From CAJCBL01 sp035298965 (GTDB lineage Bacteria; Verrucomicrobiota; Verrucomicrobiia; Opitutales; Opitutaceae), in NCBI GenBank assembly GCA_035298965.1, contig DATGXO010000069.1, forward strand, positions 1 through 12,691: 12,691 nt of DNA. The letters run 5' to 3'. The notes beneath the pieces were generated by a model. It saw only the letters and a list, made by a program, of their open reading frames with translations, ran no database searches and was not told the origin of the DNA. This document shows positions 1-7,673 of this stretch, piece after piece (the first letter of the stretch is position 1; every line of letters starts with the position of its first letter). Both the position numbers and the translations under genes were made by a program.

Positions 1-117
1 CGGTGGCGATGAGCCTGAGCTCGTTGAGTGTCGTTGGAAACGCGCTGCGGCTGCGGCGAGTCGCGCTTTGACCCCGCCGCGAGGAACCACTTCCCTCGCG
101 GCGACGTCTCACCCACT
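1..117. other. Non-coding leader of the lipoprotein gene
   Basis: No convincing gene lies here. The reading frame of the downstream lipoprotein stays open back to position 28, but that 30-residue extension is Arg/Cys-rich and would bury the signal peptide, so it is not taken as coding. No clear promoter hexamers were seen. A GAGG at 81-84 is too far from the ATG at 118 to act as its ribosome binding site. Confidence 0.5.
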
Positions 118-570
118 ATGCAAACGCGTACTCTTGCCCTCCTGCTCTGCGGCGCGCTGCTCGCGCTCGCGGGCTGCAACACGACCGCTGATCGCATCCG
201 GCAGAAGTCGGAGGTGTTCGCCTCGCTGCCCGCCGCCGATCAGGAACGCCTCCGCAAGGGCATGGTCGCGGTCGGCGACACGCCGGACATGGTCTATATC
301 GCAATCGGCGAACCCACGCGTCGCATCGAGAAAACCACGGCGCAGGGCAGCCGCTCGGAGTGGATCTACCGCGACTACTATGAAAGCTACGAAGGTTCGC
401 ACATGGCCGGTTATCGCCGGGTCGTGGGTTTCGACCGGCGGACGGGTCGGCGTTTCGTGTACCTCGAACCCACCTACGCCGAGGTGTATCGCGAGCACAG
501 TGAGGAGCGCCTGCGGGTGGTTTTCGAGAACGGGCGTGTGACGGCGATCGAGGAGTTGCAGGCCCGGTAG
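118..570 (+). CDS. Small lipoprotein with a BamE/SmpA-like segment
   Basis: This encodes a 150-residue protein of unknown exact role, probably anchored in the outer membrane or periplasm. The ATG at 118 is chosen over the upstream start at 28 because it puts a classic lipoprotein signal peptide at the N-terminus: a short basic start, a Leu/Ala-rich core and a lipobox ending LALAGC, with Cys20 as the lipidated residue. Residues about 50-90 read GDTPDMVYIAIGEPTRR and then a WIYRDYYE strand. This resembles the SmpA/OmlA/BamE pattern of a helix bearing a G-x-P turn followed by a Trp/Tyr strand. The C-terminal third (VYREHSEERLRVVFENGRVTAIEE) fits the closing beta strands of that fold. The family is inferred by pattern, not by alignment. 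The gene stands alone, converges with the pilin operon and ends in a hairpin terminator. It could instead be an unrelated small lipoprotein of the same fold. Confidence 0.85.
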   Translation: MQTRTLALLLCGALLALAGCNTTADRIRQKSEVFASLPAADQERLRKGMVAVGDTPDMVYIAIGEPTRRIEKTTAQGSRSEWIYRDYYESYEGSHMAGYRRVVGFDRRTGRRFVYLEPTYAEVYREHSEERLRVVFENGRVTAIEELQAR

Positions 571-608
571 ACGAAAAGCGAGCATCCGCGCAGGATGCTC
601 GCTTTCGT
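571..608. terminator. Bidirectional intrinsic terminator
   Basis: A perfect 13-bp inverted repeat, AAAGCGAGCATCC (575-587) and its complement (593-605), flanks a 5-nt loop. The pairing continues outward to ACG/CGT with one bulged A. The stem ends in A/T runs, giving a short U-tract on both strands. It begins immediately after the lipoprotein stop codon and lies 26 bp past the stop of the convergent PilX-like gene, so it can terminate both transcripts. Confidence 0.88.
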
Positions 609-634
609 AGCGGAACGATCTTTCCGGCAGTCGA

Positions 635-3580
635 TCAGAATCCTGCTTCGGTCAGGGTTGCGGCGGAAACGGTTCCTGGAACCAGAAACACGAATCCGTT
701 CTGCCCGTAGGCGCGAGCCTCCGGAGTGCCGGGAGGGAATATACCATTCATCAGGCGGGAGTGAATGCGAACGGCCGGAATCGCGTAGGCGCCGGCATCT
801 GCCCAATAGACTTGGATGTCCTTGTTTACGTCGCGACCGTAGGCGCCTTTGATATGTTGGATTTCGCTGTGGAACATGCCGACGACGGCGCCCTTGATGC
901 AGATCGGACTATTCATCGTTCCGCCTTTGTTGTAATAGTCCCCCCAGTCTTCGAGGGCATGGAGAAAGAATTCGAAGATCGGGTATTCGCCGGTGAGGAT
1001 GCAGGCGGAGATCTCCACTTGGCCATCCTTCACCGTGCGGTTGTTCAGCGAATAGCCGGAGCTGCCGCCGAAGGACTTGGTGAACCGGGTCGCCGCGTTG
1101 CCATCGGAGACGGTGAGACTGCTGTCGGATTTATCGACGGGCTTGCCCCAAGTGTCGGAGAGGATCGTCAAAGTATCGCAGAAGAGGCCTGCGGAGACTT
1201 CGCCCCAGCCCGGATCATCGACGGCGTAGTCGGTGGGCTTGGTTCCCGTGATGTTGGTGCCGGTGGCGAAGTTGCCATCGGCGTTGTAGCTGCCGACGAG
1301 GTAGAGAGGGGCGTTGGTCGAGATCGTGAGCCCGGTGATGCCGGAGAGGGTCGGGAGTCTACGCCCGTTCACGACAACAAGAGCCGGGATCGCCCACGCT
1401 TTTTTGGCGATTTCGGCGTCTGCATAACTCGAAGGGTAACCGCGCAGATTCTTGGCGATCGGCAGGATGTTGTCGGTACGATCCTTGCGGGTGTCGGTGT
1501 TCGACATCCGGTCCGGATGTCGCTTCTCGATGTCGTTTGCGGTGCCGACGAGGAATTTGTACGAGTCGACCGCCGTCATGTCGCCCTTGTATGGAGTATA
1601 GGGAGGGAGCGCGGAGTCCGGATCGTAGGCACGTTTCGACAGGGTCGTGGCGGTCTTGAGCGAGGTGGGGAACTCGACGTAAATGAGGCCGGTGAAGTCG
1701 GTCGAGGTGCCGATGCCCAGGATGGTCCGGAAGGCTTTGGCCACGTCGGTCGTGTCGGTGCCGTCGAGCACATCCTTGAGCGCCTTCATGTTGATCGTCA
1801 CCGGAGACACTCCGCGGCCGAGGCGAGCGTCGAAGAATCCGTGGCCGGGCAGCTGGCCCTTGCGGTAGATATACTTCGTGCCGAGTTGGATGATCCTACC
1901 CGACGCCGTGGTGCTGAAGGTCTTCTGATGATCGGCCGAGTCGGTGGGATCGAACAGGAGGTACGCATTGAGGATCTTCGCGTTCGAGGACATGCCGGCC
2001 AAGGGCGTGGTCTTGGTCTTATCGCCGATCATGAGGGCATCGGCGTCGGAATAGGTGGGATTCACGATGGTGTAGCCCGAAGTCTCCATTTCGTATTCTT
2101 CGAACAGGCCTTCCAGCCAAGGATTGTTCGTGTCGTATCCCTTGATCGAGGTAGCGGGGATGCAGGTGGCGATCTCGTACTGGGCGCCCGCTGTCGCCCA
2201 GGTTTGAACCTTGGTCTGCCCTATGACACCTGACGGCATCGGGAGCGGGATCCATTTGGAGTCGTCGGTCTCGTCCTTGTACTTCTTGTAGGCTTTGACG
2301 ATCCACTTGTAGGTGCCGGCTGTGGTGTCGGATTCGGTGGTGCCGGCGTAATCTGCGAGGCACTCGACGCGGAAGAGCAACGTGGCAGCGCGAGCAAACT
2401 GATAGACGTTCTCCTCGTTGTAGGAGGGGTGCGTCGGATCGGTGATATTGGGATGAAGCAATGCGTAGGTACCGTTGTTGAACTCGTTCGTTTTCGTCGT
2501 CGCATCATCCATCCGGTATTGGGAGCAACCCGGCGGGAGCATCACCGCGACGCTGTGGGATTTGTCGAGCAGGTTGCCTTTGAACGTGCTCAGCGCCTTG
2601 GTCTTCCAATTGGTCATCCGCGAGTCGAAAGTCGTCTCGAGCTGCGCGTAGGTCGGAGTAATGCCGCTCTTGGTGGGGTCGGATGTGATGATCTTCAGAC
2701 TCGAGGAGTTCTTGGGGGAAAGGGAGATGTTCTCCGTGTAGATCTTTCTGAAATCGAGCTCCGAGTTGGCGTCCTCCGGGCAGTAGCCGTACGGGTCCGC
2801 GCCGGCGCCGCCTTCGTCGAATGCCGAGCCGCGGTAGAACCGACCGGCGCAACTCACCAGGCCGTTGTAGATGGCTGTGTCGCCATCATGGGCATTGATG
2901 ATCAGGTTGCCGTTGGTATGGACGCCGCCGAGTATCGGATAGCCGCGATGGAGGTGAAGCTGGCCCTGAAAGGCGATCGCCTTCTGGAACATCGGCACAC
3001 TGTCGAGGGCGATGTTCTTGCCGATATAGGTGGTGACTCCTGCGAACTTTTTTCCGACTGCGGCATACCCGCCCATCCCACTGCCATGGCTGGCAGACAC
3101 CCGCGCGACGACGGGAACGATCGTTTCGAACACCTTCTGGCCGTTGAATTGGGCGAGGCGGCTTTGCACGCCGGTGACCTGGTAGGATCTGTTCGTGACG
3201 TTGGCCTGAAGGATGCGGACGGATAGATCGGAGAAGGTGATTCCGCTGGTCGGATCCGTGTACGAACTCGGACCGGGGATCGCGCCGGTGAGAAACGCCA
3301 GCCCATCCGCTCCGAAATCGGTAAACTCCTTGTACTTCGTGCCGCCGGTCGGGATGTAGCTGGTGGTGGTGACGCTGGTGCGTTTCACATCGTTGGAGAC
3401 GTACGCGAACGCGTAGTCGATCGCCGTCTCCGCGAGGTTGGCCGCCTGGAACTTCAATTCGCGGCGGATGCTGTTTTGCCGCTGGTAGCTGATAAGGCTG
3501 AAGACCCCGGCCGCAACGATGCTGATGGCCATGGTCGCGACGAGCACCAAGCCGATGGTGGATCCTTGTGTTTTTCTCAT
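635..3580 (-). CDS. Giant PilX/GspK-like minor pilin-type protein
   Basis: The product is 981 residues. The frame is open upstream to 3733, but that part overlaps the preceding gene. The ATG at 3580 gives a short prepilin-type leader, MRKTQG, a cut after Gly6, then a hydrophobic helix (about residues 8-30, STIGLVLVATMAISIVAAGV) and an amphipathic stretch ending NLAETAIDYAFAYV. This resembles the N-terminus of PilX and GspK proteins. Position +5 is Leu, not Glu, as in tip pseudopilins. PilX is usually about 200 residues and GspK about 320, so the exported part here is unusually large. It contains scattered Cys residues. Around residues 745-915 there is a module with GLTISTNAPLYLVGSYN and DTLTILSDTW, a pattern I associate with beta-strand-rich regions of large PilX-type proteins in Verrucomicrobiota and Planctomycetota. 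It is the last gene of a three-gene operon, 17 bp after the PilW-like stop. A tip adhesin or structural role is inference. Confidence 0.85.
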   Translation of the reverse strand: MRKTQGSTIGLVLVATMAISIVAAGVFSLISYQRQNSIRRELKFQAANLAETAIDYAFAYVSNDVKRTSVTTTSYIPTGGTKYKEFTDFGADGLAFLTGAIPGPSSYTDPTSGITFSDLSVRILQANVTNRSYQVTGVQSRLAQFNGQKVFETIVPVVARVSASHGSGMGGYAAVGKKFAGVTTYIGKNIALDSVPMFQKAIAFQGQLHLHRGYPILGGVHTNGNLIINAHDGDTAIYNGLVSCAGRFYRGSAFDEGGAGADPYGYCPEDANSELDFRKIYTENISLSPKNSSSLKIITSDPTKSGITPTYAQLETTFDSRMTNWKTKALSTFKGNLLDKSHSVAVMLPPGCSQYRMDDATTKTNEFNNGTYALLHPNITDPTHPSYNEENVYQFARAATLLFRVECLADYAGTTESDTTAGTYKWIVKAYKKYKDETDDSKWIPLPMPSGVIGQTKVQTWATAGAQYEIATCIPATSIKGYDTNNPWLEGLFEEYEMETSGYTIVNPTYSDADALMIGDKTKTTPLAGMSSNAKILNAYLLFDPTDSADHQKTFSTTASGRIIQLGTKYIYRKGQLPGHGFFDARLGRGVSPVTINMKALKDVLDGTDTTDVAKAFRTILGIGTSTDFTGLIYVEFPTSLKTATTLSKRAYDPDSALPPYTPYKGDMTAVDSYKFLVGTANDIEKRHPDRMSNTDTRKDRTDNILPIAKNLRGYPSSYADAEIAKKAWAIPALVVVNGRRLPTLSGITGLTISTNAPLYLVGSYNADGNFATGTNITGTKPTDYAVDDPGWGEVSAGLFCDTLTILSDTWGKPVDKSDSSLTVSDGNAATRFTKSFGGSSGYSLNNRTVKDGQVEISACILTGEYPIFEFFLHALEDWGDYYNKGGTMNSPICIKGAVVGMFHSEIQHIKGAYGRDVNKDIQVYWADAGAYAIPAVRIHSRLMNGIFPPGTPEARAYGQNGFVFLVPGTVSAATLTEAGF

Positions 3581-3597
3581 GGAATGCGAATTGAGGT

Positions 3598-4311
3598 TCA
3601 GGCTCGGATGAAGAAGGCGACCTCGAAGAGGCGTGAGTCTCGGATACGACGATCCTGTTTCGAGTCTCCCAGGCGGACGCGGAGGACGGCCTTGCGCGAG
3701 TTGGTGTTCGTGCTGGCGTCGCCCGGCGGCCAATAGAAGGCGGCCAGGGGGCCACCGGAGGCCAATGTAGGCAACTCGAGGTTGCTTGTGACGACCGACA
3801 GTTTGAAGGAATTGAAGTGCTTAACGAGCAAGTCCGGCACGCTCATCCCGCTCTTGAAGTCGTCGGAGTATTCCTTCTCAACATCGATGTAGAATTTGTA
3901 GAGCGTCTTGTCGGCGGGTTTGTAGATATAGCCGGTGAGCTTGTTGCAGCATTGCAGACCGAGGGAGTAGTCGGGTGTCCGCAGTGCCAACACGAGGAAG
4001 TTGCCGACATCCTTTTCAGGGTCGTAGCTTTTCAGGCCTGCTTCCCCTTCGGCGGTGATCGCCGCAGTCGTGAAGTCGGAGAAGACAGTGAGTTCGGTGG
4101 CGAGACGTGAGTCGAATACCAGCTGATTGGAGAGACCCCAATGGGACAGGTCGTTGCCGCTCACGTTGGAGGTGCGCCAAGAGCTCACGGTGCCTTGGAC
4201 GATCAGCCACATGGCTCCGGCCGACACGATCAGGGCGATCGCCGAGGCGACCATGACTTCGGCTATCGTCATGCCCGACCGGTTATTGGGAACGAACTTG
4301 CACGTTTTCAT
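3598..4311 (-). CDS. PilW/GspJ-like prepilin-type protein
   Basis: This is a 237-residue minor pilin-type protein. The start MKTCKFVPNNRSG is a 13-residue basic leader. It is followed by MTIAEVMVASAIALIVSAGA, a textbook prepilin peptidase and N-methylation site: cut after Gly13, Glu at +5 of the mature chain, then a hydrophobic helix. The rest is a soluble domain with a Cys pair (LQCCNKL, about residue 118) and no motif I can assign. The ATG directly abuts the TAA stop of the upstream PilV-like gene (TAAATG), which points to translational coupling. Its middle position between a PilV-like and a PilX-like gene matches the pilV-pilW-pilX order of type IV pilus minor-pilin clusters, and also GspI-J-K. 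The label rests on position and the N-terminus, not on alignment. No prepilin peptidase is present in the window. Confidence 0.87.
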   Translation of the reverse strand: MKTCKFVPNNRSGMTIAEVMVASAIALIVSAGAMWLIVQGTVSSWRTSNVSGNDLSHWGLSNQLVFDSRLATELTVFSDFTTAAITAEGEAGLKSYDPEKDVGNFLVLALRTPDYSLGLQCCNKLTGYIYKPADKTLYKFYIDVEKEYSDDFKSGMSVPDLLVKHFNSFKLSVVTSNLELPTLASGGPLAAFYWPPGDASTNTNSRKAVLRVRLGDSKQDRRIRDSRLFEVAFFIRA

Positions 4312-5058
4312 TTAGGAAGCGGCCACCGGCGCGGCGGGGATGTTCATGTCGAGGTTCGGCGTCACCATGCGGATCACGCCGGATTGCCATTTCGAACTGG
4401 AGAGATTCGGGTTCCGCCATTGGTAGATGAGCGCGATCTCGAAAAGCTGGCATTGCGTGACGATGCTTTGCGTGCCGTTCGCGTTCTTGATGATCGTGGG
4501 TTGCCGCTTCTGGCAGGTGACCCAGAAACGCATCTCAACCGACCGTTTTGCGCTCGTGCCGGCGTCTGTGAGCACCAGCGGCACATTGGCGTATGTCCAG
4601 TCGCTGTTCATCGGCGCTCCATCGACGAGATTGATTGGAAGCTTCACGAGACGCATGCCGGATTTCGCCGCCGAAATGGCCATTTTCACGGCCTCCTCGT
4701 CGGAGACGTCGATGGCCGAGGAGTTGTCAGTCACGTTTGGGTCGAACAACTCGATCAGCAGGCTCTTGTTCGTGGCGTCATCATGGATCGGCGCGAAATC
4801 GGCGTAGGGCACTGCGCGGATCTGCTCGGACACACCGATGGCTGTAGTGATTGCCACGGTTCGTATGGCGACGGCTTGGGAAAAGCGGGCATTTTGGATG
4901 AAGGCCGCAACCAAGGAGCCGCCGATGATCGTCAATAGGGTGGCGGCGATCATGACTTCTACCAATGTCATACCTCGGCTCCGGGAAACCGGGATTGGCG
5001 AAGTCCCCGCACTCAAATCGGGGATTAAAAGGGTTGCGGGATGAATAGCCATACACAC
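4312..5058 (-). CDS. PilV/GspI-like prepilin-type protein
   Basis: This is a 248-residue minor pilin-type protein and the first gene of the operon. A 29-residue leader ends in SRSRG, then comes the prepilin signature MTLVEVMIAATLLTIIGGSL with Glu at +5 and a continuous hydrophobic helix. Cleavage is expected after Gly29. The start is uncertain: GTG at 5058 or ATG at 5052 two codons later are both possible, neither has a clear Shine-Dalgarno sequence, and the leader is long for the class. The C-terminal domain has Cys residues in VTCQKRQP and TQCQLFE, about 30 residues apart, which may form a disulfide. The stop abuts the PilW-like start. An IS1182-like element sits about 117 bp upstream and may have displaced promoter DNA or earlier genes of the cluster, such as a FimT/FimU-type gene. 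Confidence 0.87.
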   Translation of the reverse strand: MCMAIHPATLLIPDLSAGTSPIPVSRSRGMTLVEVMIAATLLTIIGGSLVAAFIQNARFSQAVAIRTVAITTAIGVSEQIRAVPYADFAPIHDDATNKSLLIELFDPNVTDNSSAIDVSDEEAVKMAISAAKSGMRLVKLPINLVDGAPMNSDWTYANVPLVLTDAGTSAKRSVEMRFWVTCQKRQPTIIKNANGTQSIVTQCQLFEIALIYQWRNPNLSSSKWQSGVIRMVTPNLDMNIPAAPVAAS

Positions 5059-5175
5059 AAATCATACCCTACTCGGCATCCACGGCGCAGAGCCGAATCC
5101 AATTCTTTGGGCCCTATCTCGAGGGCGCGGGTACTCTAGTCTGGCTAGGGCTTATACCTCATGGGCCGTCGTTGC
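5059..5175 (-). other. Upstream region of the pilin operon, cut by an IS
   Basis: These 117 bp lie between the PilV-like start and the IS1182-like element. They should hold the operon promoter, but I see no well-spaced pair of hexamers. The best -10-like site (TATGAT on the minus strand, 5066-5061) lies only 2 bp before the GTG start, which would imply a leaderless message. No gene is present. Confidence 0.4.
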
Positions 5176-5179
5176 TTAA
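5176..5179. repeat. TTAA target duplication, left copy
   Basis: TTAA directly precedes the left inverted repeat of the IS1182-like element. The same four bases follow the right inverted repeat at 6785-6788. TTAA is its own complement, so this is a target duplication or paired flanking bases of a preferred palindromic site. Confidence 0.75.
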
Positions 5180-5197
5180 GGGGCTGTTGCCAAAATA
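5180..5197 (+). repeat. Left terminal inverted repeat of the IS1182-like element
   Basis: This is an 18-bp end starting GGGGCTGTTGCC. It pairs with 6767-6784 with one mismatch, A versus C at position 13. It marks the left boundary of the element. Confidence 0.88.
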
Positions 5198-5255
5198 TAA
5201 GCATCTGTGCGGCAATAACTAATGCGGCATCGTGCGTGCTTAGTCCGGTGCCCAT

Positions 5256-6731
5256 ATGATGGGCACTCACCAACCCCAGCCGGAGCTATTCAGCTATCAG
5301 GTCGATCTTGAAAAGCGCGTGCATGCCCAGCATCCGCTGCGACGGGTGTTGGCCATGATCGATTTCACCTTCGCGCGCGAGGTGGTCGCGCACACCTACG
5401 GCGACAACGGGCGCGTCTCAGTTGATCCAGCAGTACTGCTCGAGCTGATGTTCCTGCTCTTCCAGGAGAACGTGCGCAGCGAGCGCGACCTGATGCGCCG
5501 CCTGCCGGAGAGCTTCGACTGGCTGTGGTTCCTCGGCTACGGCCTGGACGATGCGATCCCCGACCACAGCGTGCTCTCCAAAGCGCGCAAGCGCTGGGGC
5601 GGCGGACTCTTCGGAACGCTCTTCGTGCGCACCGTGCGCCAGTGCGTCGAGGCCGGGCTGGTCGATAGCAGGAAGGTACACCTCGACGGAAGCTTGATCG
5701 ACGCCGACGCCTCCCGCGACAGCGTCGTCAAAGCCGATGCCTCTACCATCGCCCGCATCAAGGCCGCCTATGTCGCGCAGGAGCGCAAACTCGACGACAC
5801 CACGCGCCTTCGGCCCGCACGGACATCAATCGTGGTCTGGTCAGCACCACCGATCCCGACGCCCCTTGCGTCTCCAAAGGTCCTGCCAGCGGCACGGCCC
5901 TCCCCCTCTACAAAATACACCGCATGGTCGACGACCGCTGCGGCGTCATCACCGCCACCGCGACCACCTCCGGCGACGTTGCCGAGCCCAGCCAGACGCT
6001 TCCCCTCGTCGCGCAGCATGAGGACAACACCGGCCGCGAGGTCGTGGCCACGATCGCGGATCGCCATACGGCACGGTCGAGAACTATTGCGATCTGGTCG
6101 AACGCGGCATCCTCCCCCACATCAACCCGCTGCTGCCGGCCGACCACCACAGCGATGGCCGCTACACCAAGATGAGTTTCTCTACGATGCTGCCAACGAC
6201 CGCTACCTTTGTCCGGCCGGGCAGCCCCTGCGCCCGCGTCGCTTCCATGAGCGCCGGCAGATGACCGACTACGTCGCGGACAAGAAGACCTGCGCAGCCT
6301 GTCCGCTGCGCGAAAACTGCACCGCCGGCAGGGTCGGCCGCCCCATCGCCCGCCATTGGAAAGAGGAGACACTGGAGTTCGCGCGCGCCATTGCCCGACT
6401 GCCCGAAGCGTACACCGACCGCGCCCGACGCCGTCATCTGATGGAAGGCAGCTTCGCCCGCAGCGTCAACCTGCACCATTTCAAACGCGCCCGTTGGCGC
6501 CGCCACTGGCGCCGACAAATTCAGGATCACCTCATCGCCGCAGTGCAGAACATCGCCATCCTCGCCGGCGCCGTGTCCTCCGGTGAAGGCGCGCGGTTGC
6601 CGCGCCGGCCCACTGCCGGCCGAGGCACGGGCGTCGCCGCCCTTGTGCGCGAATTCCGAGCTCTACGCCACCGCGGCATCTGGCTTTACGCGCCGTTAGC
6701 CGACGGAACCGGCGCCTGCCTCGCCGCGTAA
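5256..6731 (+). pseudogene. IS1182-family transposase, triple frameshift
   Basis: A single 491-codon frame stays open, but its middle (about residues 184-305) is Pro/Ser/Arg-rich out-of-frame translation. The real protein moves between frames. The first frame gives the N-terminal DUF772-type region (LLFQENVRSERDLMRRLPES, then HLDGSLIDADAS with a likely catalytic Asp) up to about 5807. The next frame gives NRGLVSTTDPDAP through TGREVVATIADR up to about 6066. A third frame gives YGTVENYCDLVERGILPHIN up to about 6171. The first frame then resumes with DEFLYDAANDRYLCPAGQPL and the motif CAACPLRENC. Each step equals a loss of one base, and the three together restore the frame. As written the product would lack the central DDE core, so the gene is called broken. 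Sequencing or assembly error is the alternative. Confidence 0.85.
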
Positions 6732-6766
6732 CTAGAAATCGGATTAGGTCGCTTCTTGGCCCTGCC

Positions 6767-6784
6767 TATTTGGGCAACAGCCCC
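6767..6784 (-). repeat. Right terminal inverted repeat of the IS1182-like element
   Basis: Read on the minus strand this 18-bp end is GGGGCTGTTGCCCAAATA. It matches the left end at 17 of 18 bases and fixes the right boundary, 53 bp past the transposase stop. Confidence 0.88.
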
Positions 6785-6788
6785 TTAA
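6785..6788. repeat. TTAA target duplication, right copy
   Basis: These four bases directly follow the right inverted repeat and match 5176-5179. Removing the element and one copy would join GTTGCTTAA to TCAGTGCG. Confidence 0.75.
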
Positions 6789-7031
6789 TCAGTGCGACAA
6801 TTGACGACAATACATTCTCACTTTTCGAGGGTCTCGAATGAGCGGCAGGACACTCCAACAAAACCAGCGCAAAAGGGGGGCGTCAGTGGCCTCAAGCAGC
6901 CCGTCGGACTTCCCGCCGAAGATAGTCACCGGCGCGGCGAACCTTGGCGCGGTGTGCTTCGAACGGCACATGCCGCTTCGTGATCGTGGAACGATAGATG
7001 CCAATTCGGTTGTCCCTGGGTTTTAGGACGG
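6789..7031. other. Spacer between two IS remnants, no gene seen
   Basis: This stretch lies between the IS1182-like element and the next transposase remnant. Short open frames exist on both strands, but none has recognisable content. It may hold the left end of the second element or decayed chromosomal DNA. I could not find an inverted repeat matching the DNA beyond 7670. Confidence 0.4.
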
Positions 7032-7670
7032 GTGACACAGGATCACTTGGTGTACTTCGCCATTGATGCGGTCGAGCAGTTGGACCTGCATCGCGCGCGG
7101 GTCAACGAGCGCGGCAGCGAACATTTCCTCCGGCGACGATGCTCGCACTGCTGGTCTACAGCTACGCGACCGGGACGTTTGCCAGCCGCCGCATCGCGCA
7201 CAGCACCTTCGAAAACGCCGCCGTGCGCTACCTCTGCGCCGACACGCGTCCCGACCACGATCCCATCTTCAGGTTCCGTCGGCACAACTGGGCTTCTCGC
7301 TGACGGGCTGCGCAACCGCGGCTTCCGGCCCAGGACGGTGGGCGGCGACAAAGGCTATCACACCCGCGAGTTCGTGGAGGGTGCCCGCGGGCAGGGCATC
7401 GTATCGCACCCGGCGCTCAAGGCCGGGCAGAAGACCTGGCGCGTGCGCCTGACCGCCGCCCACGCGCTCAGCCAGAAGCTGCGCAAACGCATCGAGGAGA
7501 TCTTCGGCTGGACCAAGACCACCGGCTGCCTGCGCAAGAGCCGCTACCGCGGCGTGGATCGTCAAATTCACAGATACAATACGTCGTCGCCGCTTGCAAC
7601 CCGGTGCGGATGGCCAAGCTGCTCCTCTCCGGCCCACCGCAACCGGTGCCGACTTTTTCACCGCCTCCTA
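7032..7670 (+). pseudogene. Internally deleted DDE transposase remnant (IS5/IS1182-like)
   Basis: Only the two ends of a transposase survive. The N-terminus, from a GTG at 7032, reads HLVYFAIDAVEQLDLHRARV. After a one-base loss in a T run near 7125 it continues in another frame as FPPATMLALLVYSYATGTFA through VRYLCADTRPDHDPIFRFRR, up to about 7285. The C-terminus follows directly: GLRNRGFRPRTVGGDKGYHT, then KLRKRIEEIFGWTKTTGCLR. A further one-base loss near 7560-7590 moves it into YVVAACNPVRMAKLLLSG. About 150-200 residues between the two parts, including most of the catalytic core, are missing. The end coordinate is approximate, since similarity fades after the KLL segment. No terminal repeats were found. 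It cannot encode a working enzyme. Confidence 0.78.
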
Positions 7671-7673
7671 CGG

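Larger units (their letters stand above)
5180..6784 (+). mobile_element. IS1182-family insertion sequence, 1605 bp
   Basis: The element is bounded by terminal inverted repeats. The left end, GGGGCTGTTGCCAAAATA (5180-5197), matches the complement of the right end (6767-6784) at 17 of 18 positions. TTAA flanks both sides. The length and the single large transposase gene with a cysteine motif near its C-terminus fit the IS1182 family. The clean ends and duplication suggest a fairly recent or well-preserved insertion, yet the transposase gene carries three frameshifts. It splits the region between rsfS and the pilin operon. Confidence 0.88.

Noticed and set aside
761..2233. A 490-codon plus-strand open frame opposite the giant PilX-like gene
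   Set aside because: It is the antisense shadow of a GC-rich gene. Its translation is Gly/Val/Asp/Arg-rich with no recognisable motif, while the minus strand shows a pilin N-terminus and operon context.
5061..5066. A -10-like TATGAT just before the PilV-like start
   Set aside because: No suitable -35 lies 16-18 bp away, and the site is so close that the transcript would be leaderless. This is too weak to call a promoter.
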